DNA of 52,340 bases. Source: Phycisphaerae bacterium (GTDB taxonomy: Bacteria > Planctomycetota > Phycisphaerae > Sedimentisphaerales > Anaerobacaceae). The notes beneath the pieces are model-generated. The model had not been told where the DNA came from. It saw only the letters and a list, made by a program, of their open reading frames with translations, and ran no database searches. The stretch is taken from the NCBI GenBank assembly GCA_028714255.1, contig JAQTMR010000007.1:1-52340 (forward strand). The letters are read 5' to 3'. Both the position numbers and the translations under genes were made by a program. Below, one piece after another: positions 25,360 through 32,937 of the stretch (within the stretch, counting starts at the first letter, position 1; each line of letters opens with the position of its first letter).

Positions 25360-26718
25360 CTAATTCTCAAATTTCTTGAGTATAACCGCTGCTGTTTGTC
25401 CGCCATACGTATAGCCGCAACATAGAATGCAGCGGATGTCGGCTTTGACAGCTTCTTTAACGATGTTAAGATTGCATTCTGCTGCTTTTTTCGTGCAGTT
25501 TTTCGCAGCCGGTATAAGACTATCTCTCATTGCGCAAACCGCCGCGATGACATCGAGTCCGCCGCAGGCTGCTCCTGTGTTACTGAGCATACTTTTAGTT
25601 GGCCAGACAGGAATTCGTTTTGTTTCTGTACCCATCGCGGCCTCTATTGCTTTGGCCTCGGCAGCGTCGTCCTGCGGTATGCCAACGCCATGCGGGATTA
25701 TCAAATCTATGTCCTTGGGTGAAATATTGGCCTGTGCAATCGCATTCTCGATGGCGATGGTGAGACCATAGCCATCCGACTCAATATGTTCGTATGCCGG
25801 GTTTATACTGGTGCTTTGGCCGGTGCCGATGATTTCCGCGTAAATTCTTGCGCCGCGTTTGATTGCGTTATCGAGATTCTCCAGGACAACGATTCCGCCT
25901 CCGTCGCCGAATACCGAGCCGCTTGCCTCGGCGTCGAAAGGTCTGCATGCCGCTTCGCTGTCATCGTTATGTTGAGTGGTTGCTCTTTTAATCAGGCACT
26001 GACGCATTATCAATACGGGATTTATCTTCGATTCCGCGCCGCCGGCCAGTGCGATATCGCTGCTGCCGCGTGCAATAATCTCCGCTGCCTCGGCTATCGC
26101 GATATAGCCCGCAACCTCGGCACAGGTTATCGTGTTGCTCGGCCCTTCGATATCGTGAATAATACCTATATGACAGGCCAGCATATTGGGCAGGTATTTC
26201 AGCAGCCATAATGGTGTCACCAGGTCAAGACCATCTTTGCCCCATTTACGCATATCGAACTTGCCGTCTGCAATGCTGGCCGCTACTGCAGGGGCCATCT
26301 CAACCACGTCACAGCTGATAAGCCCCGCCCCCATATTGATTGCCATACGTTCCGGCGTCACGTTGATTTTTTCCGGGTCGATTCCCTTTGTGACAAGTCC
26401 GCTGTCAGTCATCGCCTCTTTTGCTGCTACAACGGCCAGTTCAATGTCTTTGGACATCAGCTTGACGGCCTTGCGATGGCTCTTCGGGACGTATTCCTGT
26501 ATCTTGTAATCAGGGACCTGCCCCGCTAATTGACAGTCGAAACCGGCAGGGTCGAACGCCGTGATTTTTTTTATTCCGCACGCCCCGGCACACAACCCTG
26601 CCCACATATCATTGACAGTTAATCCGAGAGGGCTTATAGCGCCAAGACCGGTTATTACTACGCGGCGATAGTCATCTGCCGTAAGGTATGCTGTGCACTG
26701 TGGACGGGCTGAATTCAT
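25360..26718 (-). CDS. Beta-ketoacyl synthase homologue with Cys-His-Asn active site
   Basis: This encodes 452 residues from the ATG at 26718 (a TTG at 26721 precedes it). The fold is the same as its neighbour (VVITGLGAISPLGL at the start, GYTYGGQTAAVILKKF at the end). The nucleophile Cys199 is kept in NTITCAEVAG and His343 in IIPHGVG, but the second histidine of the usual GHxxGAAG motif is replaced: the segment reads KSMLSNTGAACG with Asn380. A Cys-His-Asn triad is normal for KAS III, not for KAS I/II. The protein could be a condensing enzyme with changed priming chemistry or a chain-length-factor-like partner of the catalytic KS downstream. Confidence 0.88.
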   Translation of the reverse strand: MNSARPQCTAYLTADDYRRVVITGLGAISPLGLTVNDMWAGLCAGACGIKKITAFDPAGFDCQLAGQVPDYKIQEYVPKSHRKAVKLMSKDIELAVVAAKEAMTDSGLVTKGIDPEKINVTPERMAINMGAGLISCDVVEMAPAVAASIADGKFDMRKWGKDGLDLVTPLWLLKYLPNMLACHIGIIHDIEGPSNTITCAEVAGYIAIAEAAEIIARGSSDIALAGGAESKINPVLIMRQCLIKRATTQHNDDSEAACRPFDAEASGSVFGDGGGIVVLENLDNAIKRGARIYAEIIGTGQSTSINPAYEHIESDGYGLTIAIENAIAQANISPKDIDLIIPHGVGIPQDDAAEAKAIEAAMGTETKRIPVWPTKSMLSNTGAACGGLDVIAAVCAMRDSLIPAAKNCTKKAAECNLNIVKEAVKADIRCILCCGYTYGGQTAAVILKKFEN

Positions 26719-26723
26719 CAATC

Positions 26724-27200
26724 TTACTCCGATTCCACAGAAGATATGCCTTGCAGAAGTGATTTGAACGTATCGGTGAACACAAAGTTTTCTTTTGGGA
26801 ACTCTTTACCGGCCAGGTTCTGGTCGATATGGCTGAACATCAAATCTATCTCGGCGATTAATTTCTCCGCGCAGGTAATCCTGCCGCTTATGCTTGCCGC
26901 TTCGGGGGCAAGGCTTTCAATCTTTGCGGATAATTTCAGTGTGTCACCGGGTTTGACGTAATCGAAAAACACACACTTTTTTATTTTTGCAAGAATCACC
27001 TTTTCCTTGAAATCATTTGCTTCACCGACAAGTATTCCTGACGTCTGTGCCATTGCTTCGAGCATCAGGCACTCCGGCATAACAGGAAAGCCGGGGAAAT
27101 GGTCGTGCAAGTGCTCCTCGGCAAGCGTTACATTTTTCACCGCCACGGCACTTTCACCGCTGTGAAACTCAACAAATTTATCAATCCATATCCATCGCAT
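26724..27200 (-). CDS. FabZ/FabA-like 3-hydroxyacyl-ACP dehydratase (hotdog fold)
   Basis: This encodes 158 residues forming a single hotdog domain. The catalytic segment HDHFPGFPVMPECLMLEAMAQ (about 32-52) has His34 and Glu48, as in FabZ. It dehydrates beta-hydroxyacyl-ACP to the trans-2-enoyl form. It starts MRWIWIDKFVEF, like the second dehydratase MRFILIDKVISL at 27721-28185, so the two are probably paralogues. It lies between the ACP and the altered ketosynthase, with a five-base gap to the latter. Confidence 0.88.
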   Translation of the reverse strand: MRWIWIDKFVEFHSGESAVAVKNVTLAEEHLHDHFPGFPVMPECLMLEAMAQTSGILVGEANDFKEKVILAKIKKCVFFDYVKPGDTLKLSAKIESLAPEAASISGRITCAEKLIAEIDLMFSHIDQNLAGKEFPKENFVFTDTFKSLLQGISSVESE

Positions 27201-27275
27201 TTTTGTCTGCTAAAATCATCGGCAGGATTGTCCACTGTCAACCTGCCGATATTTTCTCAAAGGTAATTCGAATTA

Positions 27276-27671
27276 TTATGCAGCGTTCAGTTTGGTATCG
27301 ATGTAATTTACAATCGCACCGACAGTAAACAAATCGCCCAGTTTGTTGATGTCCGGGTTATTCTCGAATGCGGCCAGGTCGGTGTGCGGCATTTTCTCAC
27401 GCAGTTCCGTTAGTCCGGCCTCGGTCAGTTTCCCGTTATTTATGAAGCCGGGATTATTCATCAGGCTCTCGGCAGGAAACAATTCTTCTCGCGGAATCTT
27501 TATACCAAACGCTTTTTCCAATCGGAATACTATGTCCAGAAAATCGATGCTCTCAGCTCCGAGGTCGCCCATCAGGGTCGCTTCCGTCGTAACCTCATCG
27601 TTGTCAACTCCCAGTGCGTCAACCAGGACTTCCTGAACTTCCTGAAAAATCTCATCCCGATTCATTGCCAT
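27276..27671 (-). CDS. Acyl carrier protein with a long insertion before helix IV
   Basis: This encodes 131 residues from the ATG at 27671, preceded by AGGAGG at ideal spacing; an upstream in-frame start at 27713 is not needed. The phosphopantetheine serine is Ser41 in GAESIDFLD. Helices I and II (DEIFQEVQEVLVDAL, FLDIVFRLEKAFG) and the end (FTVGAIVNYIDTKL) match ACP. Between them about 45 residues (roughly 65-112, FPAESLMNNPG ... NNPDINKLG) are inserted, whereas a normal ACP has about 78 residues in total. Similar long ACPs occur in planctomycete gene clusters with paired ketosynthases. It carries the growing chain for the neighbouring enzymes. Confidence 0.9.
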   Translation of the reverse strand: MAMNRDEIFQEVQEVLVDALGVDNDEVTTEATLMGDLGAESIDFLDIVFRLEKAFGIKIPREELFPAESLMNNPGFINNGKLTEAGLTELREKMPHTDLAAFENNPDINKLGDLFTVGAIVNYIDTKLNAA

Positions 27672-27720
27672 AGTTACCTCCTGTATTTTCTTGTTTTGTC
27701 CATGAACTGCCAACTACGAG

Positions 27721-28185
27721 CTATCTTAGCAGTTCCCATCGTTCCTTCATACTTTCGATTATTTTTGCGTCGGTCGCCGCCATTGCAGAATTCTTGTCGG
27801 CAAGATTAAAATGCCTTAATCCGAACTTCGCTTCCAAAATCTGCTCACCGCCTGATTTACCGGCGCCGGTGAAACTACTTATATTTTCTTCTATTGTTCT
27901 TGCTTCAACGGTATATTCTATCTGAGTGCCCGGTGCTGCGAAACTCTTATATTTTACATTTCTTGCCTCTTCAAGCAATATCATGCTATGGGCGAAATTT
28001 TCTGTCTCCCGGACCAGCCACGACGCCGATTCAATCAGTCCTTCGAGCAGCAGCACACCCGGCAGCACCGGAAACGCCGGGAAATGGTCGGCTAAATACT
28101 CCTCAGCCAAAGACACACTCTTGACTGTCTTTATAGCCCTGCCTTTTTCCAGCGAGATAACCTTGTCAATAAGTATAAATCTCAT
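27721..28185 (-). CDS. FabZ-like hotdog dehydratase, second copy
   Basis: This encodes 154 residues from the ATG at 28185 (MRFILIDKV), matching the start of its paralogue; ATGs at 28206 and 28212 are less likely. The hotdog active segment DHFPAFPVLPGVLLLEGL has His34 and Glu48. The residues after the helix (IESASWLVRE) differ from the FabZ consensus AMAQ, suggesting another chain specificity or a partner role in a heterodimer with the 26724-27200 protein. It is the first gene of the operon dehydratase-ACP-dehydratase-KS-KS-serS, and is divergent from the GNAT gene. Confidence 0.83.
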   Translation of the reverse strand: MRFILIDKVISLEKGRAIKTVKSVSLAEEYLADHFPAFPVLPGVLLLEGLIESASWLVRETENFAHSMILLEEARNVKYKSFAAPGTQIEYTVEARTIEENISSFTGAGKSGGEQILEAKFGLRHFNLADKNSAMAATDAKIIESMKERWELLR

Positions 28186-28320
28186 AATCCCGGCTATTGT
28201 AGCCATATGCAATCATTTTTCCAGACTTTTTTTCCTTCCTTTTTTGTGCCTCCCGCAGATGAGCTTATTTCCATCAAAATTAATGTTGGAAAACTTATAC
28301 GATTGGATATACTTTTATCC

Positions 28321-28785
28321 ATGAATGTACGCAGCGCAAAAATTACTGATGTCAAAACCATTCATGCCCTGATTAACTCTTATGCCGAAGAGGATAAGAT
28401 GTTGTTCCGGTCAATGGCTGATATTTATGAAAACCTGCAGTCCTTTGTCGTTGTCGAACTAAATGGCGGGGTAGTGGGCTGCTGCGCTTTGCAGGTTATC
28501 TGGTCGGACCTGGCGGAGGTAAAGTCACTGGCAGTTGACGGAGAAAGCATGAAAAAAGGCGTAGGCACTGCTTTGGTGGCCGCCGCGGTCGAGAAATCCG
28601 CCGAACTGGGCGTGGCAAAAGTTTTTGCACTTACGTTATATCCTGAGTTTTTTAAAAAGCTCGGCTTTGAAACTGTTGAGAGAGACAAGCTGCCGATGAA
28701 GGTTTGGAGTGACTGTGCCAGATGCTCCAAGCAGCGAAAATGCGATGAAACAGCCGTCATAAAGAAGCTAAAAACGGAAAGCTAA
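28321..28785 (+). CDS. GNAT acetyltransferase, N-acetylglutamate synthase-like
   Basis: This encodes 154 residues from the ATG at 28321; upstream in-frame ATGs give an implausible leader. The GNAT fold is clear: VRSAKITDVKTIHALIN at the start, EVKSLAVDGESMKKGVGTALVAAA as the acetyl-CoA-binding motif A (about 76-98), and PEFFKKLGFETVER. The details MLFRSMADIYENLQSF and the cysteine-containing tail WSDCARCSKQRKCDETAV match the short N-acetylglutamate synthase group used for the first step of arginine synthesis. Together with argG in the window this supports an arginine role, but other amino-acid acetyltransferases cannot be excluded. Confidence 0.82.
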   Translation: MNVRSAKITDVKTIHALINSYAEEDKMLFRSMADIYENLQSFVVVELNGGVVGCCALQVIWSDLAEVKSLAVDGESMKKGVGTALVAAAVEKSAELGVAKVFALTLYPEFFKKLGFETVERDKLPMKVWSDCARCSKQRKCDETAVIKKLKTES

Positions 28786-28839
28786 AAAATAAAAACCGCA
28801 GCTTAAAACTCAAAATCTTTAGTTTTGCGTTTTTAGCTT
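28765..28839. terminator. Possible bidirectional terminator or long inverted repeat
   Basis: AAGCTAAAAACG (28765-28776) and CGTTTTTAGCTT (28828-28839) are exact 12-base inverse copies 51 bases apart. They flank the gap between the convergent GNAT and ABC permease genes; the left arm lies in the last codons of the GNAT gene. The AT-rich interior contains smaller A- and T-runs. Confidence 0.45.
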
Positions 28840-28850
28840 TAAGCTTTTCG

Positions 28851-29831
28851 CTATCCGACTTGGCGCTTTTGGAACAGGGCAACAGCCGATGCAAGTATAG
28901 CTGTTGTGTAGCAAACAGCGTATGTGGCGCTTATTGCGATATATTTTAGCGGGACTGTGATTTCACTGTCCTCGCTGCTTTCGTAAATCGCATCACTTAT
29001 CCAGAAAATCTGCAAATTCGGCACCAAAAACCTGCCTATTCTGGCCCACAATTGCGTATCCGCAAATCTGCCGAACGTATAGTCGCTTATAAGGCCCAAC
29101 AAGAAAATCCCAATGCAGACCGACAGCGTTACCACAATATTAAACCTGGCCGAGAACGCCACCGCCAGGGCCACGATTATAATGGCCGCGAACAACAACA
29201 ATACCGCCCCATAGACATCCAGTGCGTTTATGCCGTTATTTCGCGGATTAAACTGCCAGTTTTGGTCTATAAAAAATAGAAATACTATGCCCAAAGTGGC
29301 GAACATGCTGAGCAGCACGATGGCGGTTGACGAAAAATTCCAGTCGTAAACGTAGTTAAAAAAAGCACTTAGCAGAAATGTTGCTGTAACCACGGCCGCG
29401 GCGGTGCTTATAACCGTCCAGTCGGGCTCGTCGTTTGCCGAAAGCTGAACGCCGTGCCTGATTGCCATTAGCAGGGCGATAGTGCAGATATAATGTGCCA
29501 GAACCACTGCAGCGGCTACTCCCAAAAACTTTGCGATAATGAATATCGGACGTTGGACCGGTTTGCTAAGGACGGTAATTATAGTCTTATTTTCAATTTC
29601 CTCGGCTACTGCCCCGGATGCGGAAAATATCGCTATGAACAAGCTGGCCAGAAACAGCGTAGATAGCCCTATCTCTCGTAAAAGTTTGTTGTCTTCGCCC
29701 ATGGTGTACATCGCCAGGGATGGACTTATGAGAAATAGAAACAGAGCCGTAACAATTATCACGGCATAAACGGGCTGTCTCAGTGTCTCCGTAAAAGTAT
29801 TTTTTGCTATCGTAAATATTTTTTTATACAT
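28851..29831 (-). CDS. ABC-2 type transporter permease without adjacent ATPase
   Basis: This encodes 326 residues with about six transmembrane helices, starting with the ABC-2 pattern YKKIFTIAKNTFTETLRQPVY (residues about 2-21). A segment EEIENKTIITVLSKPVQRPIFIIAKFLG (about 77-104) is the cytosolic coupling region shared with the permease at 37448-38827 (KQKQMYTILTKPIRRFQLILGKLLG). No ATPase gene is next to it, so it may share the ATPase encoded at 36223-37455. Substrate unknown. It is divergent from the SPFH block. Confidence 0.87.
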   Translation of the reverse strand: MYKKIFTIAKNTFTETLRQPVYAVIIVTALFLFLISPSLAMYTMGEDNKLLREIGLSTLFLASLFIAIFSASGAVAEEIENKTIITVLSKPVQRPIFIIAKFLGVAAAVVLAHYICTIALLMAIRHGVQLSANDEPDWTVISTAAAVVTATFLLSAFFNYVYDWNFSSTAIVLLSMFATLGIVFLFFIDQNWQFNPRNNGINALDVYGAVLLLFAAIIIVALAVAFSARFNIVVTLSVCIGIFLLGLISDYTFGRFADTQLWARIGRFLVPNLQIFWISDAIYESSEDSEITVPLKYIAISATYAVCYTTAILASAVALFQKRQVG

Positions 29832-29899
29832 TGTGTTTGTTATTTACGGTTGCCTCTATACTAAATTAACAATGTTTATTATATTATGTACTTTCTGAC

Positions 29900-29928
29900 T
29901 TGTAAAGAATTTGCATATATTGCATTAT
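29900..29928 (+). promoter_or_regulatory. Possible promoter of the SPFH operon
   Basis: TTGTAA (29900-29905) and CATTAT (29923-29928) are 17 bases apart in a very AT-rich 143-bp divergent spacer, 46 bases before the first SPFH start. Each box matches the sigma-70 consensus at four of six bases, so this is only a candidate. Confidence 0.3.
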
Positions 29929-29974
29929 ACCATACTTAAGTTTTTTTGTTCGAGGCGAAGAACTGGGATAAATA

Positions 29975-32035
29975 ATGGCAATATCATCCAAACGTGCTGA
30001 ATATGTAGCTCGGGCATCTTTGATTTTGAGCATTGTATTCTTCGGCATCATCTTTTTCGTAGGCCGATGGAGCGGATTATTCGCGCTTTCTGCGATTAGC
30101 TGGCTTATCCTCTCGGCAGCTCTGATTTGGTTCGTTCTCATTGTTCAGTTTCATCAGCGCAGCCTGGCCGAGCAGGAAAAACTCGATATGGGCCAATTGG
30201 CCGAGAGCAAGCAGGACTCCACAATATTCCAGGCAGGGGGGGAACGGGCGGTTATGTTTGCCGTTGCCCAGCGCAGACTCGAGTTGCTCGAAAAATGGTT
30301 CCTTCCTATATTCTCCGCAATTATAGCCGTTTACGAAATAGCCATTGGGCTGTACTTGTTAAGAGCAGTTTCGGCTGCTGCTGACAACGAGGCCGGGCAG
30401 CCTTTGATTTCTGCCGCTTGTATGACGGCCATAGCTTTCGTCAGCTTCATAATCTCCCGCTATGCTACCGGCATGTCGTCTCAGTCGTTGTGGAAACCCT
30501 TAAGGGCCGGCGGCAGCATTTTGCTCGGGATAGCTATTTTGTGTTTTGCAATGGCTATTGGCCTGGCGATGGCACAGTTCAAGATTTTCGTCGTGATAAA
30601 TGTAATCGACTTTATCATCCCGGTCTTACTGCTGCTTCTTGGCGCAGAAACCGCTCTCAATATCGTCCTCGACATCTACCGTCCGAGGCTGAAAGGCCAA
30701 TATGCCAGAAGCGCTTTTGACAGCAGACTGCTTGGGGTTATAAGTGAGCCGGGCGGAATATTCCGAACCGCCGCAAGCACCGTTGATTACCAGTTCGGCT
30801 TTAAAGTTTCTCAAACCTGGTTTTACAAACTCCTCGAAAAAGCAATTGTACCTTTGATTCTTTTTGCAGTAGTTACCCTGTATTTGTTGAGTTGTATTGT
30901 CGTAGTGGATCCGAACGAGGAGGCAATAATAGAGCATCTCGGCAATCCTTTAACCAAGGCCGGTGAGGTCAGGTACGCTGAGCCGGGCTTGACTTTCAAA
31001 TGGCCCTGGCCTGTCGATATCGCCTATAAGCATCCTACGAAAATGATTTCTGAAATCAGCATTGGTTTCGTCCCGAAGTACAAACAGGGAACTAAAGAAC
31101 CGGAGCGCGGGCCGTTGTTATGGGGGAAGACGCACTATGAGCAGGAATACCTTTTGCTTGTCGCCAGTGGGCAGACAGGCGGGATGTCCCCCGGTGCCGT
31201 ACCGGTAAGCCTGATAATCGCTACCGTTCCGGTTCAATACAGAGTTAAGGATTTGTATTCTTTCATTTATAATCATAACGAGCCGGAAAAACTTCTTGAG
31301 ACTATTTGTTATCGTGAGCTTACCAAATTTGCAGCCAGCGCAAAGATAGAAGTGGATGACCAGGCCGATGTGAACCAGAGCCTGTTTGGAGCCGGCCGTT
31401 CCGAAGCCCAGCGTATTTTAACCGGCAGTATTCAGGCCGCCGCTGACGAAGCGGGCCTGGGTGTTGAAATTGTCTTTATGGGCCTTGCCGGTATCCACCC
31501 GCCGCCGGAGGTCGCAGCGAACTATCAAAGGGTTATCGGGGCCGTTCAAATGAAACAGGCAATTATCCTTAGTGCTTATGCAGAGCGCAACAGAAATTTA
31601 AGTGCTCTCGCAGGTTCGGTAGAAGAGGCTGACAAGCTTTACCGTCTTGCTGCTGAATACCAGCAGGCTGAGGGGAAAAGGAAGCCTGAGGAAATCAAGA
31701 AGCTTACCGATGATTTAGATTCGGCCTTCGCGGAAGCAAAGGGCGATATCTTTAGCACGTTGCGGCAGGCGCAAAGCTATGCCTTTGAAAAGGCGACACT
31801 TGCTCAGGCCACGGGACAGCGATTTGACAGCCAGCTTAAAGCATACAGGGCTGCAAAAAAGATTTACAAAGTGGAACAGAGATTGGCGGTTCTTGAAGAG
31901 GCCCTTGAGAACATACGAAAATATGTTGTGGTTGCCGATGTGAATGATACACAGGTCTTTATATTTGATGCACAGGAAAAATTAACGCCGAGTTTATATG
32001 AAATAAGTGGTCTTGAGGAGAGCAGCGGAAAATGA
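29975..32035 (+). CDS. Large SPFH (band 7) protein with N-terminal multi-helix membrane region
   Basis: This encodes 686 residues. Unlike ordinary HflK (about 420), it begins with a roughly 290-residue region containing about six hydrophobic helices (near 15-35, 38-60, 105-125, 140-160, 178-205, 208-228). A further helix at about 290-312 (LFAVVTLYLLSCIVVV) is followed by the SPFH start VVDPNEEAIIEHLGNPL and EPGLTFKWPWPVD. The SPFH domain (about 312-560) is followed by a long charged coiled coil (about 560-660). SPFH proteins oligomerise into membrane cages or microdomains; HflK/HflC enclose FtsH. It overlaps the next SPFH gene by four bases, so they are translationally coupled. No protease gene is adjacent. 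Confidence 0.87.
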   Translation: MAISSKRAEYVARASLILSIVFFGIIFFVGRWSGLFALSAISWLILSAALIWFVLIVQFHQRSLAEQEKLDMGQLAESKQDSTIFQAGGERAVMFAVAQRRLELLEKWFLPIFSAIIAVYEIAIGLYLLRAVSAAADNEAGQPLISAACMTAIAFVSFIISRYATGMSSQSLWKPLRAGGSILLGIAILCFAMAIGLAMAQFKIFVVINVIDFIIPVLLLLLGAETALNIVLDIYRPRLKGQYARSAFDSRLLGVISEPGGIFRTAASTVDYQFGFKVSQTWFYKLLEKAIVPLILFAVVTLYLLSCIVVVDPNEEAIIEHLGNPLTKAGEVRYAEPGLTFKWPWPVDIAYKHPTKMISEISIGFVPKYKQGTKEPERGPLLWGKTHYEQEYLLLVASGQTGGMSPGAVPVSLIIATVPVQYRVKDLYSFIYNHNEPEKLLETICYRELTKFAASAKIEVDDQADVNQSLFGAGRSEAQRILTGSIQAAADEAGLGVEIVFMGLAGIHPPPEVAANYQRVIGAVQMKQAIILSAYAERNRNLSALAGSVEEADKLYRLAAEYQQAEGKRKPEEIKKLTDDLDSAFAEAKGDIFSTLRQAQSYAFEKATLAQATGQRFDSQLKAYRAAKKIYKVEQRLAVLEEALENIRKYVVVADVNDTQVFIFDAQEKLTPSLYEISGLEESSGK

Positions 32036-32925
32036 AAAACATAGCCATTACAATTTTTATCCTGCTTGTAGTCGCCATTATGGTGCTGTATTTTGTTTCG
32101 TTTCAGGTCAGGGAAATAGAATCTGCTCTGGTAACTACCTTTGGCAAGCCTACGCGTCAAATCACCGAGCCGGGCTGGCGTTTCAAATGGCCTGCTCCTA
32201 TCGAGCGGGTTTATAAATTTGATTCGCGGATGAGAGTTTTCGAAGCCGACCTCGGCGAGACAACAACCAGAGGGGCCGTTCCAATCATCGTGAACACCTA
32301 CGTCGTTTGGAAAATCGCCGAGCCGCTTGTATTTTTCAACGCTGTTGGAACTATCAAGGAAGCCGAAAACAAATTGCTCAGCCAGCTTAGTGATACACAG
32401 AATAAGGTAATCGGCATGCATGACTTCGCTGAATTCGTGAACAGCGACCCTGCGAAAATAAAATTCGAAGATATTCAAAACGAGATGCTCGCCGACCTTC
32501 AAAAGTCTGTCAGGGCTGATTACGGCATTGAAATCAAAACTCTCGGGATAAAGCAGCTCAAAATCAGTGAGGACGTCAGCAAAGACGTCTTTGCGCGAAT
32601 GCAGGCTGAGAGAAACCGTAAGACCGAAGCTACTATCGCCGAAGGAAATGCCGAGGCCGTCAGGATAAGAACTGACGCCGATTCGAAAAAGACGGAGTTA
32701 CTCGCCGCCGCAGAGGCAAGAGCAAAGGCAATACGTGCCGAAGGTGACGCCGAAGCCGCGAAATATTATAAGTTACTCGAAGAAGACCCTGAATTCGCAA
32801 TTTTTCTGCGGAACATCGAGGCTCTTAAAAAATACCTGGAGAACAGGTCAACTATCGTCTTCAGCGCTGATACAGAGCCGTTCAAACTGTTAAAGGAAAT
32901 ACCGGATATAACGCCTAAAAAATAA
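32032..32925 (+). CDS. hflC: HflC-like SPFH membrane protein
   Basis: This encodes 297 residues. One N-terminal helix (about 3-24) leads into the SPFH domain (REIESALVTTFGKPTR, EPGWRFKWPAPIERVYKFDSR). The C-terminal coiled coil contains AEARAKAIRAEGDAEAAKYYKLL, and the end resembles HflC closely (EDPEFAIFLRNIEALKKYL, then STIVFSADTEPFKLL). The family partners HflK to form a cage around the FtsH protease in the inner membrane. The start ATG overlaps the stop of the preceding SPFH gene (ATGA). It is the shortest and most canonical of the three SPFH proteins here. Confidence 0.88.
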   Translation: MKNIAITIFILLVVAIMVLYFVSFQVREIESALVTTFGKPTRQITEPGWRFKWPAPIERVYKFDSRMRVFEADLGETTTRGAVPIIVNTYVVWKIAEPLVFFNAVGTIKEAENKLLSQLSDTQNKVIGMHDFAEFVNSDPAKIKFEDIQNEMLADLQKSVRADYGIEIKTLGIKQLKISEDVSKDVFARMQAERNRKTEATIAEGNAEAVRIRTDADSKKTELLAAAEARAKAIRAEGDAEAAKYYKLLEEDPEFAIFLRNIEALKKYLENRSTIVFSADTEPFKLLKEIPDITPKK

Positions 32926-32937
32926 TTTCGATTTTAT

